Shown here one piece after another: positions 8,646 through 17,366 of a stretch of DNA of 64,000 nt. The notes under the pieces are model-generated. The model saw only the letters and a program-made list of their open reading frames with translations. It ran no database searches and was not told where the DNA came from. Within the stretch, counting starts at the first letter, position 1, and each line of letters opens with the position of its first letter. The position numbers were made by a program, and so were the translations under genes. This DNA comes from Streptomyces gelaticus (lineage in GTDB: Bacteria > Actinomycetota > Actinomycetes > Streptomycetales > Streptomycetaceae), in the NCBI RefSeq assembly GCF_014649535.1, contig NZ_BMTF01000001.1:117872-181871 (forward strand), in the 5' to 3' direction.

Positions 8646-9572
8646 ATGCACGAGAGCGAACACGACCACGACCGGTACGACCTGCTGGTCGTGGGGTCCG
8701 CCAACGCCGACCTGGTCGTCGGTGTCGAGCGGCGCCCCGCCCCCGGTGAGACCGTGCTCGGCTCCGACCTCGCCGTCCACCCGGGCGGCAAGGGAGCCAA
8801 CCAGGCGGTCGCCGCAGCCCGCCTCGGAGCCCGTACGGCCCTGCTGGCCAGGGTCGGTGACGACGCGCACGGCCGCCTGCTGCTGGAGTCGCAGCGGGCG
8901 GCGGGCGTCGACACCGCGGGCGTCCTCGTGGGCGGGGCCCCCACCGGCGTCGCACTCATCACCGTGGACCCCTCGGGTGACAACAGCATCGTGGTGTCGC
9001 CGGGAGCCAACGGCCGCCTCACCCCGGAGGACATCCGGGCGGCGGGGCCCCTGTTCGCCGCGGCCCGGGTCGTCTCCGTACAGCTGGAGATCCCGCTGGA
9101 CACGGTCGCCGAGGTGGCCGGTGCGATGTCACCGGGTACCCGGCTGGTGCTGAACCCGTCCCCGCCCGCGCCCCTGCCCGGCCATGTGCTGGCCGCCTGC
9201 GACCCCTTGGTGGTCAACGAGCACGAGGCGCGCTACATCCTGGGCGAGGCCGCGGGCACCACGCCCGGGGCGTGGGCGCGAGCACTGCTCGCACTCGGCC
9301 CGCGGTCCGTCGTGGTGACGCTGGGGGCGGCGGGAGCACTGGTCGCGGACAGCCGCGGGGACGACGTCGTACGCGTGCCGAGCATCGAGGTCGAGGCCGT
9401 GGACACGACCGGGGCGGGCGACGCCTTCACGGCCGCCCTGGCCTGGCGGCTCGGCCTGGGCGAGGAACTCGCCGACGCCGTCGCGTATGCCGTCGGGGTG
9501 GGCGCGGCCGCCGTCACCAGACAGGGCGCGCAGGAGTCCTTCCCGACCGCAGAGGAAGTCTCCGCGCTGTGA
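8646..9572 (+). CDS. rbsK: Ribokinase
   Basis: This 308-residue PfkB-family sugar kinase phosphorylates ribose to ribose 5-phosphate in the cytoplasm. The first PfkB signature (HPGGKGANQAVAAARLG) lies near residues 45-61, and the second with the catalytic Asp (DTTGAGDAF) is near 255-263. I chose the ATG at 8646 because an AAAGCAGGAA ribosome binding site lies directly upstream; a GTG 39 nt earlier is less likely. The stop overlaps the GTG of rbsD. Position after the transporter and before ribose pyranase supports ribose as substrate. Confidence 0.92.
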   Translation: MHESEHDHDRYDLLVVGSANADLVVGVERRPAPGETVLGSDLAVHPGGKGANQAVAAARLGARTALLARVGDDAHGRLLLESQRAAGVDTAGVLVGGAPTGVALITVDPSGDNSIVVSPGANGRLTPEDIRAAGPLFAAARVVSVQLEIPLDTVAEVAGAMSPGTRLVLNPSPPAPLPGHVLAACDPLVVNEHEARYILGEAAGTTPGAWARALLALGPRSVVVTLGAAGALVADSRGDDVVRVPSIEVEAVDTTGAGDAFTAALAWRLGLGEELADAVAYAVGVGAAAVTRQGAQESFPTAEEVSAL

Positions 9573-9958
9573 AGAAGGCAGGAATCCTCAACCGCCACCT
9601 GGCCGGAGCACTGGCCGAACTGGGCCACGGCGACGGCGTACTGATCTGCGACGCGGGGATGCCCGTCCCGGCCGGCCCCCGCGTCGTCGACCTGGCCTTC
9701 CGGGCCGGTGTCCCGTCGTTCGCCGAGGTGCTCGACGGTCTGCTGGACGAACTGGTGGTGGAGGGCGCCACAGCCGCGTACGAGGTACGGGAGGCCAACC
9801 CCGGGGCCGCACGCCTCCTGGAGGAGTGCCTGCCGGGACTCGCCCACGTACCCCATGACGAGCTGAAGGCACTCTCGGCGGACGCCAGGCTGGTGGTGCG
9901 GACGGGCGAGGCACGGCCGTACGCGAATGTGCTGCTGCGGTGCGGGGTCTTCTTCTGA
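9569..9958 (+). CDS. rbsD: D-ribose pyranase
   Basis: RbsD interconverts pyranose and furanose forms of ribose so that ribokinase receives the usable form. The 129-residue length fits the family (about 131). The N-terminal block KKAGILNRHL with LGHGD following, and the C-terminal TGEARPYANVLL block, are the conserved parts. The GTG start overlaps the rbsK stop (GTGA), so this is the last, coupled gene of the operon. No hairpin terminator is obvious after it. Confidence 0.92.
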   Translation: MKKAGILNRHLAGALAELGHGDGVLICDAGMPVPAGPRVVDLAFRAGVPSFAEVLDGLLDELVVEGATAAYEVREANPGAARLLEECLPGLAHVPHDELKALSADARLVVRTGEARPYANVLLRCGVFF

Positions 9959-10006
9959 CGAGAACGTCCGACGAAGGAACACACCATCAGTAACCCACGG
10001 CCGAGA

Positions 10007-10034
10007 TTGTCTTGGGGCGGGTGTGACGTAGCGT
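10007..10034 (+). promoter_or_regulatory. Candidate vegetative promoter of the ATP-grasp pair
   Basis: TTGTCT (10007-10012) and TAGCGT (10029-10034) are spaced by 16 nt and resemble a HrdB-type promoter. Transcription would start near 10041, leaving a leader of about 75 nt before the ATG at 10116. Confidence 0.45.
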
Positions 10035-10115
10035 TGCCCTTTTGGCGGTGTTCGACGGAGCACCGCGAGGCACCGTTGTGCCCCCATCAGCCATGGGGCA
10101 CCGAGGGGTTTTGGG

Positions 10116-11075
10116 ATGAAGCTCTGCTTCCTCGTCGAAGAGCTGTACCGGCATGACGGCATGCCGCTCGATGTGGTCCGGCAACTGACGTCGTGGGGAC
10201 ACCAGGTGGATGTGGTGCGACCGGGCGGCTCACTCCTGCGGATCTCGGAGGAGGTGCGCGCGGGGACCCATGACGCCTGGGTGCTCAAGACCGTGTCCGG
10301 CGGCCCCGGGCTCGCCCTGCTGGAGGCCGCGGCGGCGGTGGGCCTGACCACCGTGAACGACGCGCGGTCGATCCGCGCGGTACGTGACAAGGTCCTCACC
10401 TCGGTCATCGCGCGACACCACGGACTGCCGGTCCCGGTCACCTATTCGGCACCGAGGGCCGCGCTGTTCGCCGACGTGCCCGACGAGCTGTTCCCCCTGG
10501 TGGTCAAGCCCGCCGACGGCAGCTCGGGGCGCGGGGTGCGGCTCGTGTCGGACCCCGGGCGGCTGGCGGAGGCGGAGCAGGCGGGCGAGGGCCAGCTCAT
10601 AGCACAGCCCTATGTGTCCAACCCGGGCTCCGACCTGAAGGTCTACTGTCTCGCGGGCGAGTTCCACGCGACCGTGCGCCGCTCCCCGCTCCACCCGGAT
10701 GCACCGGTCGACGAACGAGCCGTTCCGCTGCCCGCCGAGGTGGCCGAAGCGGTGGCGAAGGTGGGAGAGGTCTTCGGACTCGATCTGTACGGCGTCGACG
10801 TGGTGTTCGGCCCGGACGGGCCCGTGATCGTCGACATCAACGACTTCCCGAGCTTCCGTCAGGTCCCCGACGCCGCATCCCGGTTGGCCGGCGCCGTCCT
10901 TGAGCTGGCCAGGACCGGCGGCGCGGACCGGAAGGGGGCGATCGCCCCTGCCCCGCGCATTCACGTGCAGCCGCAGATCCCCCACGGCCGGCCCCGTCCG
11001 CACCCCGCCGCCGGCCCGGGTCCGGGTCCCGAAGCGGACATGGTGGCAGCCGTGCCGGAAGGCGCACAGATATGA
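10116..11075 (+). CDS. ATP-grasp ligase-like protein (first of a pair)
   Basis: This 319-residue soluble protein has an ATP-grasp fold of the RimK/LysX type. It carries a pre-ATP-grasp region (1-100), an ATP-binding region with FPLVVKPADGSSGRGVRLV near 128-146, and the metal-binding end with DVVFGPDGPVIVDINDFPSF near 228-247. These enzymes join a carboxylate to an amine or phosphorylate a polyol; the substrate cannot be told here. The last 45 residues are Pro/Gly-rich and likely disordered. The stop overlaps the ATG of a second ATP-grasp gene (ATGA), so the pair probably works together. Confidence 0.75.
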   Translation: MKLCFLVEELYRHDGMPLDVVRQLTSWGHQVDVVRPGGSLLRISEEVRAGTHDAWVLKTVSGGPGLALLEAAAAVGLTTVNDARSIRAVRDKVLTSVIARHHGLPVPVTYSAPRAALFADVPDELFPLVVKPADGSSGRGVRLVSDPGRLAEAEQAGEGQLIAQPYVSNPGSDLKVYCLAGEFHATVRRSPLHPDAPVDERAVPLPAEVAEAVAKVGEVFGLDLYGVDVVFGPDGPVIVDINDFPSFRQVPDAASRLAGAVLELARTGGADRKGAIAPAPRIHVQPQIPHGRPRPHPAAGPGPGPEADMVAAVPEGAQI

Positions 11076-11968
11076 GGGTGTGTCTGCTGACCGACAAGCC
11101 GGATCATCCGCTGCTCGCCGCGACCGCTTCCGCGCTGACCGAGGCAGGGCACCGGGTGACATTCCTGGACCCGGACACCGGAACCGTATCCCCCTCGCAA
11201 CTGGTGGCCCCGGACGATCTCGCCGATGTCTACCTCCTCAAGGCCCATACCCCCCGGGCACTCGCGCTGGCCCGTTTCCTCGAAGCCCTCGGCGCCCGGG
11301 TGGTGAACTCCGCCGCCGCGACGGAGCTGTGCCAGGACAGAACCAGGATCGCCGCCGTGGCGGAAGGCGCCGGTCTGCCGATGCCCCGGACGCGGACCCT
11401 GGAGTCGCTGTCCGAGGCCCTCCACGGAGCGGAGCCGACGGAGAGCGGCTATCCGCTCATGGTCAAGAGCCGCCACAGCCGACGCGCGGACCTGGTCGCC
11501 CGCGTGGACGGCCCGGACGGGCTCCGGGACCTCGCGGCGAAGTGGTCCGACGAGCCCGTCGTCCTGCAGGAGTTCGTCGCGAACAGCGGCTGGGACCACA
11601 AGGTGTGGGTGATCGCGGGAGAGGTGTTCGCAGGCGTGCGCCCCGCCCCGGTCGGCGCACCCCCGGACGGCGCACGGCCCGCGCCGCTGGTCCGCGACCT
11701 GCCGCAGGACTGGGCCCGGCTCGCCCTGCGCACGGGAGAGGCCTTCGGCCTGGACGTCTACGGTGTCGACCTGCTGGACCGTGAGGGGGCGCCCGTCGTC
11801 GTCGACATCAACGCCTTCCCGGGCATCCGCGGCCCGAAGGGCGCCCCCGAGGCGTTGGCAGCCCTGGCGCTGCGACACCCGGGCCCGCGCGCCTGCGCGA
11901 CGGATGACGGCCTTGCACGACTCGGGGCCCTCGACTCCGCCCTCAGCTCCGGTTCGCGTACACGATGA
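11072..11968 (+). CDS. ATP-grasp ligase-like protein (second of a pair)
   Basis: This 298-residue relative of its upstream neighbour shows the same order of blocks: YPLMVKSRHSRRADLVARV near 127-145 in the ATP lid, VVLQEFV near 164-170, a DHKVWVIAGEVFAGVRP strand, and DVYGVDLLDREGAPVVVDINAFPG near 229-252. The glycine-rich lid of the first protein is replaced by a basic segment, so the two differ in ATP handling or partner. The final 26 bases overlap, tail to tail, the sortase gene on the other strand. No peptide-precursor gene is visible nearby, so the product is unknown. Confidence 0.72.
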   Translation: MRVCLLTDKPDHPLLAATASALTEAGHRVTFLDPDTGTVSPSQLVAPDDLADVYLLKAHTPRALALARFLEALGARVVNSAAATELCQDRTRIAAVAEGAGLPMPRTRTLESLSEALHGAEPTESGYPLMVKSRHSRRADLVARVDGPDGLRDLAAKWSDEPVVLQEFVANSGWDHKVWVIAGEVFAGVRPAPVGAPPDGARPAPLVRDLPQDWARLALRTGEAFGLDVYGVDLLDREGAPVVVDINAFPGIRGPKGAPEALAALALRHPGPRACATDDGLARLGALDSALSSGSRTR

Positions 11969-12575
11969 GGTTGTCCACCGGGTGGCCCCGGTCGTCGAAG
12001 GCGCCGTCGCAGGTGATGAGGCGCAGGGTGCGGGAGTTGGTGGCGCCGTAGACCTTCTCGGTCGGGAAGGCCTTCTTGCTGACCTTCTCCGTGGCGGTGA
12101 CCCGGAAGTGGAGTTCCGCGCCGCGGTCGTTGTGGACGGCGATGTCCGCGCCCTTGCCGATCTTCTTCAGATCGTGGAAGACGGCCTTACCGAAGCGGGT
12201 GTCGTTGTGTCCGATGATGACCGCGGCACCGCGCTCGCCGGGAGCGGCGCCGCCGGTGTACCAGCCGGCGGTCATGCCCTTCTCGGCGGGCGGGACCTCG
12301 ACGGTGCCGTCCTGGTTGAGGCCGAGGCGCATCAGCTCGCTGTCGATCCCGAGCGACGGGATGCTGATGCGGACGGGGGCGGCTGCCGGGGAATCCCCGG
12401 ATTTCCCGGTCCCCGTCGAACCGGTCTGCTCCGGAGCGTCGACCGTGGCGGTCGTGCTGCTGCCGGGTGTCGCGGCGGACGAGTCGTCCGTGGTTTCGGA
12501 GGAGCAGCCTGCGAGGAAGAGACAGGCGAGCAGCGGCAGCGCGGCGCGTCGGAGCGAGGGCGATGTGCGGAACAA
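11943..12575 (-). CDS. Class F sortase, lipoprotein-like N-terminus
   Basis: Sortases are extracellular transpeptidases that anchor proteins to the wall. The N-terminus has a hydrophobic segment ending in LAGC, a lipobox. Then comes a Ser/Thr-rich linker and the catalytic domain with GHNDTRFG (His), TLRLITCDG (Cys) and a C-terminal VYANR (Arg), matching class F. The longest frame starts with GTG at 12635, but that lies inside a strong hairpin. A TTG at 12575 has GGAG just upstream and gives a normal signal peptide, so I prefer it (210 residues). It sits downstream of a repeat-bearing surface protein. Confidence 0.82.
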   Translation of the reverse strand: MFRTSPSLRRAALPLLACLFLAGCSSETTDDSSAATPGSSTTATVDAPEQTGSTGTGKSGDSPAAAPVRISIPSLGIDSELMRLGLNQDGTVEVPPAEKGMTAGWYTGGAAPGERGAAVIIGHNDTRFGKAVFHDLKKIGKGADIAVHNDRGAELHFRVTATEKVSKKAFPTEKVYGATNSRTLRLITCDGAFDDRGHPVDNLIVYANRS

Positions 12576-12605
12576 GAGGGCTCCAGGTCTGGGCGGGAAT
12601 CGGCA

Positions 12606-12635
12606 GTGGCGCCGCCCGGGAACGGGCGGCGCCAC
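12606..12635. terminator. Intercistronic 13-bp hairpin
   Basis: Arms 12606-12618 and 12623-12635 pair perfectly over 13 bp around a GGAA loop. It lies between the surface-protein stop and the sortase start on the minus strand. It may partially terminate or stabilise the transcript, and it argues against a sortase start at 12635. Confidence 0.65.
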
Positions 12636-12710
12636 GAGGGGGCGTCAACCGGCGCTTGGGATCAACAGGTTCGCGGCGTCGGTCGACTCGGTGCGGTTGC
12701 TGCCGGCCGG

Positions 12711-13208
12711 TCAGCCGTTGCGCTGCGCGGCGGAACGGCGGCGCAGCACGATCGTTCCCGCTCCGGCGACCAGCAGGGCCGCCGCGGCCGAACCGGCAAG
12801 AGCGGTGGTCCGGTCGTCGGAGGTCCCGGCCGGTCGCTCGCCGGCGGCCACGCCGCCGCGCGGAGCGGTGGCCCCCGAACGCTTGACGACGGGCTCTGCC
12901 TTGGCCCGTGCCGGGGCCGGGCTTTCACCCGCGGCGACACCGCCACGGGGCGTCACCGGCTGCCGTGTGTTCTCCTTGGGCTCGGGGGTGGCGCTGAGGT
13001 CCACGCGGGCCGGAGCGGACTTCTCTCCAGCCGACGCCTTGGGCTCGGCGGTGGCGCTGAGGTCCACGCGGGCCGGAGCGGACTTCTCCGCAGCCGGTGC
13101 CTTGGGCGGGGGCGCGGAGTCGGCGAAGGCCGCGGCGGACGGTACGAGCACCGCGCCGGCCGCGACAGCGGCGAGCACAGCGGTGCGCAGGGACAGTCGG
13201 TGGGGCAT
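12711..13208 (-). CDS. Secreted, repeat-containing membrane-anchored surface protein
   Basis: I recognise no named family. The protein (165 residues from the ATG at 13208) has a signal peptide ending AAAFA. A Pro/Ala/Lys-rich stalk follows with two near-identical 21-residue units (EKSAPARVDLSAT plus EPK) and two PRGGVAAGE units. It ends with a membrane helix (LAGSAAAALLVAGAGTIVL) and an RRR tail, the layout of a sortase substrate. No LPXTG or LAXTG motif precedes the helix. GGAG is 8 nt before the chosen ATG; an ATG six bases earlier is too close to it. The class F sortase follows downstream. Confidence 0.7.
   Translation of the reverse strand: MPHRLSLRTAVLAAVAAGAVLVPSAAAFADSAPPPKAPAAEKSAPARVDLSATAEPKASAGEKSAPARVDLSATPEPKENTRQPVTPRGGVAAGESPAPARAKAEPVVKRSGATAPRGGVAAGERPAGTSDDRTTALAGSAAAALLVAGAGTIVLRRRSAAQRNG
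12974..13088. repeat. Two tandem 52-nt in-frame repeats
   Basis: A block of about 52 nt beginning CCTTGGGCTCGG occurs at 12974-13025 and again at 13037-13088. The period is 63 nt (21 codons), so copy-number change keeps the reading frame of the surface protein. Confidence 0.8.
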
Positions 13209-13333
13209 GGACATCGCTCCATTCCAGGTCGGCCTCGATGGCGCCCGGGTGCCGGTTCGCACCGGGGCGTGAGGCATGCCGACAGGCTGGCGTGAAGTTA
13301 TGAAGAAGCTGTCAGAACGTTGTCGTCATCGCA

Positions 13334-15343
13334 TCAGGCCTGGTCCGCGCCGTTCGGAGCCCCGTCGCCCGCCGGTTGCGGCCGGGATTTCGCCGGACCG
13401 GTGGGACCTTGGGGGCCGGCCTGGCCCGCCGGGCCCGCAGGCAGCCGGAGTGTGAACACCGAGCCCTGCCCCTCGACGCTGACCGCGCCCACCGAGCCTC
13501 CGTGCGCCTCCACGAGTTTCCGCACGATCGCCAGTCCCAGTCCGCTGCCCCCGGTGCGGCGGCTGCGCGACTTCTCGGCGCGCCAGAAGCGGTCGAAGAC
13601 ATGTGGCAGGTTCTCGGCCGAGATGCCACTGCCCGTGTCGGCGACCTCGACCACGACCTCCCCGTCGGCAGCCGCCTCGTCCGCCGGTGCCCCCGCGCCG
13701 TACGCGCGCACCGTCACCTGTCCGCCCGACGGGGTGTGACGCACGGCGTTGGAGACCAGGTTGCCGATGGCCTGGCGCAGCCGGACCGGGTCGGCCCACA
13801 ACACGGGTGAGGGCGCGTCGGCCGCCGCCGGCAGCGCCGAGAGCGCCACCCCGGCGGTCTCGGCCCGAGCCTGGTGCGCCGCGGCCACCTGTGCCAGCAC
13901 GTCCTCGATACGTACCGGCTCGGGGTGCAGACGCAGGGCGCCGGCGTCCGCCGCGGCGAGATCCTGGAGGTCGTCGATGATGTGCTGCAACTGCACCGCC
14001 TCCGTGTGCAGCGAGGCGATGAACGCCGGGTCGGGCTCCGCCAGGCCGTCCTGCGCCGCCTCCAGCCAGCCCCGGATATTGCTCAGCGGGGTGCGCAGCT
14101 CGTGGGCGACGTCGCTGACCATGTCCTTGCGCTGCGCCTCCAGACGCGCGCGGTGGTCGGCCATGTCGTTGAAGGCCGCGGCGAGCCGGCCGATCTCGTT
14201 GTCGTCGCTGACCAGCACGGGCGCGGAGTCCTCCCCGTCCCGCATCCGCTGGGCCGCGCCCGTCAGGGCGTGCAGCGGCCGTACGAGTCGGGACCCGGCG
14301 AGCACCGTGGCTCCGACGGTGAGTGCCAGGACGAGTGCCGCGGTGCCCGCGATCTTCGCGGTGTTCGTGGGGGAGAGGTCGAAACCGGGAACGGTCGCGC
14401 CGCCCTCGTCGCCGATGAACAGCAGCGCGGGCGAGGCGACATAGGAGCTGAGCTGTTCCCGGCGGGCCGTGTCCACGCAGGAGGCGGTGGCCCGGTCGTC
14501 CTCGCCGGTGCGGGTGCTCGGCGCCGGCGAAGCCAGGGGAATCACGGTGGCGGGCTGGGCGGCGGCCTTCGGCGCGGAGCCGTCCCCCCAGGAAAGGTCC
14601 AGATTGAGCTGAACGCCCGGACGGCCCTGGCGTTTCAGACAGGCGTCGGCGAGCTTGTTGAGCGCGTCCAGGGCCTTCTCCTCGGTCGCGGTCGGTGAGT
14701 CCAGCTCGTCGGTCGTGCACCGGGTGTTCTGTACACGGTCCGGATCATTGCCCACGATCTCGATGCGCGGGCGTCCGCTCGGCCCCCTGACCACATCCGC
14801 GGCGATCCCGACCCGGCTCAGGCATGCCGCGCTCCGCTCGGCGGCGCGCTGCAGCGCCGCACGTTCGGCGGCGGGCAGTCGGAACGGACCGACCGCGCGC
14901 GGGTCGACACGGTCGGCCGCGGCACCCGCCCGGCCGGTCGTCCGGGACAGGGCGGTGTCCACGGACAGGGGGTCGACGATCGCCGAGGCCTGGGGCGGCA
15001 GCGCGGGCGGTGACGGCAAGGAGGCGGAATCGGCGAGGGGGTGGCGCTGCTGGGTGGTGAGCGTGATCCGCCGGCCGGACTGCCGCGCCAGGTCGCGCAC
15101 GGTGCTGTCGACGCCGTCCCAGGTCGGGTGGCCCGCCGCGTACCCGAGCAGGGTGTTGTGGATCCGGGCGTCGGCGGTGAGGTTCTGGCCCTGCTCCTGC
15201 TTGATCGCGCCGGTGGTGGTCTGTACGGCGAGCCAGGCGGTGGCGGCCACCGAACAGGCGGCGACCAGCGCGGACGCAGCCAGCAGCCGGCCGAACAGGC
15301 TCTTGCGGAGCGGTAGTCGGGTCCGCCGCTGTTCACGACGCAT
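13334..15343 (-). CDS. Sensor histidine kinase with large extracellular domain
   Basis: This 669-residue membrane kinase has a first helix at about 15-40 and an extracellular sensor of about 290 residues with several Cys. A second helix (about 331-351), a HAMP segment (353-405) and a HisKA domain with DVAHELRTP (phospho-acceptor His414) follow. A HATPase domain with NLVSNAVRHT and DTGSGIS and a Pro/Gly-rich tail complete it. It phosphorylates the response regulator encoded just upstream; the start overlaps that gene's end by 11 bases. GAGGAA lies 8 nt before the ATG. Downstream come the surface protein and sortase, so an envelope signal is plausible. Confidence 0.92.
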   Translation of the reverse strand: MRREQRRTRLPLRKSLFGRLLAASALVAACSVAATAWLAVQTTTGAIKQEQGQNLTADARIHNTLLGYAAGHPTWDGVDSTVRDLARQSGRRITLTTQQRHPLADSASLPSPPALPPQASAIVDPLSVDTALSRTTGRAGAAADRVDPRAVGPFRLPAAERAALQRAAERSAACLSRVGIAADVVRGPSGRPRIEIVGNDPDRVQNTRCTTDELDSPTATEEKALDALNKLADACLKRQGRPGVQLNLDLSWGDGSAPKAAAQPATVIPLASPAPSTRTGEDDRATASCVDTARREQLSSYVASPALLFIGDEGGATVPGFDLSPTNTAKIAGTAALVLALTVGATVLAGSRLVRPLHALTGAAQRMRDGEDSAPVLVSDDNEIGRLAAAFNDMADHRARLEAQRKDMVSDVAHELRTPLSNIRGWLEAAQDGLAEPDPAFIASLHTEAVQLQHIIDDLQDLAAADAGALRLHPEPVRIEDVLAQVAAAHQARAETAGVALSALPAAADAPSPVLWADPVRLRQAIGNLVSNAVRHTPSGGQVTVRAYGAGAPADEAAADGEVVVEVADTGSGISAENLPHVFDRFWRAEKSRSRRTGGSGLGLAIVRKLVEAHGGSVGAVSVEGQGSVFTLRLPAGPAGQAGPQGPTGPAKSRPQPAGDGAPNGADQA

Positions 15344-16058
15344 GTGAAGCGTTCCTCGCCGGGTCCGTCAGTTTGTAGCCGACACCGAAGACGGTGATCA
15401 GCCGGGCCGGCCGGCGGGGCGCGGGTTCGATCTTCTTGCGCAGGTTCATGATGTGCACATCGACCGTGCGGAAGCTGATGTACCGGTCGAAGCCGTGCAG
15501 CTCCTCGAGGAGCCGCTGCCGGGTGAAGACCCGGTCGGGCTCGGTCGCCATGGCGGCGAGAATCCGGAACTCACCGGGTGTGCAGTCCACGGACCGGCCC
15601 TCGACGGACACCTCGTGCCGGTCCGGATCGACCACCAGAGCACCGACCCGCAGCGCCGGATCCGCGGCGGAGACGGCGTCCTGCGCGCCCCGTCGGCTGC
15701 GCCGCAGCAGGGTCCGGACGCGAGCCATCAACTCACGCGGACTGTACGGCTTCGTCATGTAGTCGTCCGCACCGAGGTCCAGCCCCAGCAACAGATCGTC
15801 CTCGGTGCTGCGGGCCGTCAGCATCAGCACCGGAAGTTCCCGGTGCTCGGCGCGCAGCACACGCACCACGTCCAGACCGTCGGCCCTCGGCATCATCACA
15901 TCGAGCACCAGCAGATCGGGCTCCCGGTGCCGGACCTCGGCGAGCGCCGCGAGGCCGTCGCCGACGACCGTGACCGCATGGCCCTCGTGCTCCAGGTAGC
16001 GGCGTACGAGTTCGGCCTGCTTCTCGTCGTCTTCGGCGACCATGACGTTTGCGCACAC
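15333..16058 (-). CDS. OmpR/PhoB-family response regulator
   Basis: This 241-residue DNA-binding regulator has a receiver domain (1-120) with acidic pocket EDDE, phospho-acceptor Asp53 in VLDVMMP and the conserved Lys in TKPY. A winged-helix trans_reg_C domain (about 140-235) ends in FRTVDVHIMNLRKKIE and VFGVGYKL. I placed the start at GTG 16058; an ATG 15 nt later is the alternative. No good ribosome binding site precedes either, so translation may be leaderless. It is co-transcribed with the kinase. Confidence 0.9.
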   Translation of the reverse strand: MCANVMVAEDDEKQAELVRRYLEHEGHAVTVVGDGLAALAEVRHREPDLLVLDVMMPRADGLDVVRVLRAEHRELPVLMLTARSTEDDLLLGLDLGADDYMTKPYSPRELMARVRTLLRRSRRGAQDAVSAADPALRVGALVVDPDRHEVSVEGRSVDCTPGEFRILAAMATEPDRVFTRQRLLEELHGFDRYISFRTVDVHIMNLRKKIEPAPRRPARLITVFGVGYKLTDPARNASHAS

Positions 16059-16271
16059 GCGATCGATCGTAGATGGTCCGGAAAGGGGGGAAGTGGCGCA
16101 GCCCATCGAAGCAGCGGCAGTTACCGATGGGTAGGAATCGGGCGCCGCCGGTCTTGCCCCGGCGGAACAGATGGATACCGGCACTTGTCGCGGGGCCGGA
16201 TGCCTGGTCTTGTGTACCGTCGGCGGCCTGTTCACCCGCAGGCACAGCCGGGGCAGGGGACGTGGGGAGAA

Positions 16272-17108
16272 GTGTGGGAACCGATGACCGGACGTGATGC
16301 GCGGGGCGCGCTGCCCGCAGGGCTCGCCGATGCCGTTCGGGCCACCGCCGAGGAGATCGCCGCGGTGCTGCGCGGAGCTGCCGACACGAGTGTTCCGGTG
16401 CCCGGTTCGCAGTGGACCGTGGGCGAGGCCGCGGCACATCTGGCGCAGGCCAACGAGCTGATGGCCGAGCTCGCTGCCGGGCGGGAACGCCGGTACGGGG
16501 ACGGTACGCCGCAGAGTCTGGCCGCTGCCAATGAACAGGCGCTCGCCGGCTTCGAGGAGCGGGCTGCCGAGCCGCTGGCGGGAATGATCGTGGCACACGC
16601 GGATGCCTGCCTCACGGCCGTGGAGCGGAGCGCGGCGGACGGTACGGCGGCAGGGGACGTGGCCACCCCGTTGGGGCCGATGAGCCGGGCGGTGCTGGCC
16701 TCGTACCTGCTGACGCACATGCTGGGCCACGGCTACGACCTGGCCCGTGCGCTGCGGCGCCGTCACATGGTCGACCGCGAACGCGTCGAACTGTCCCTGC
16801 CGTTCCTGATGACCGTGATGCCCAGGGTCACCGATGCGACCGCGACCGCACGGCTCGGCGCCGGGTACACGATCCGCCTGTGGGGCGGCTCCCGCTTCGG
16901 TGTCACGTTCACCGACGGCGCCGTGACCGTCACTTCCCGACCGCCGGTCCGCCCCGACTGCACCATCCTCATCGAGCCGGTCACGTTCTTCCTGATGGCG
17001 CTCGGCCGCACCGACCCCTACGGCGCCATGGCCCGGGGCCGGGTGCTCGCCTGGGGCCGCAGGCCCTGGCTCGCACCCCGCTTCCCCGCGCTGTTCAAGG
17101 CACCCTGA
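16272..17108 (+). CDS. Maleylpyruvate isomerase-family (DinB-like) protein
   Basis: This protein of about 278 residues has a mycothiol-dependent maleylpyruvate isomerase N-terminal fold: a four-helix bundle containing WTVGEAAAHLAQAN near 46-59 and TLxH-like YLLTHMLGHGYDLARA near 150-165, whose His residues suit metal binding. A C-terminal SCP2-like domain follows. The family includes mycothiol-dependent thiol transferases and many proteins of unknown role. The GTG at 16272 has GGGGAGA upstream; an ATG 12 nt further in is the alternative. It is divergent from the two-component system. Confidence 0.75.
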   Translation: MWEPMTGRDARGALPAGLADAVRATAEEIAAVLRGAADTSVPVPGSQWTVGEAAAHLAQANELMAELAAGRERRYGDGTPQSLAAANEQALAGFEERAAEPLAGMIVAHADACLTAVERSAADGTAAGDVATPLGPMSRAVLASYLLTHMLGHGYDLARALRRRHMVDRERVELSLPFLMTVMPRVTDATATARLGAGYTIRLWGGSRFGVTFTDGAVTVTSRPPVRPDCTILIEPVTFFLMALGRTDPYGAMARGRVLAWGRRPWLAPRFPALFKAP

Positions 17109-17366
17109 GCCCTGTGCCGGGTGCCCGTGGGACATCAGGAGCTCCTGATGGGCCGCCATCACGTCCCTGGGCGAGTACGGTCACGATCTCTTCCAAGGCC
17201 GATTTCAGGACAGACGAACGGCCGTCCGCATCCGGTCCGGACACACACCATCGCGATGTCCAGGGGACATTGACCCGTCTGGCGTTAACGTTGCTCCGCA
17301 CGGTGACAGCGAACGGTGCCGGGGAGGGCGCACCGCGCGGAACACCGGGAACGAGGAGTGCGCGAC

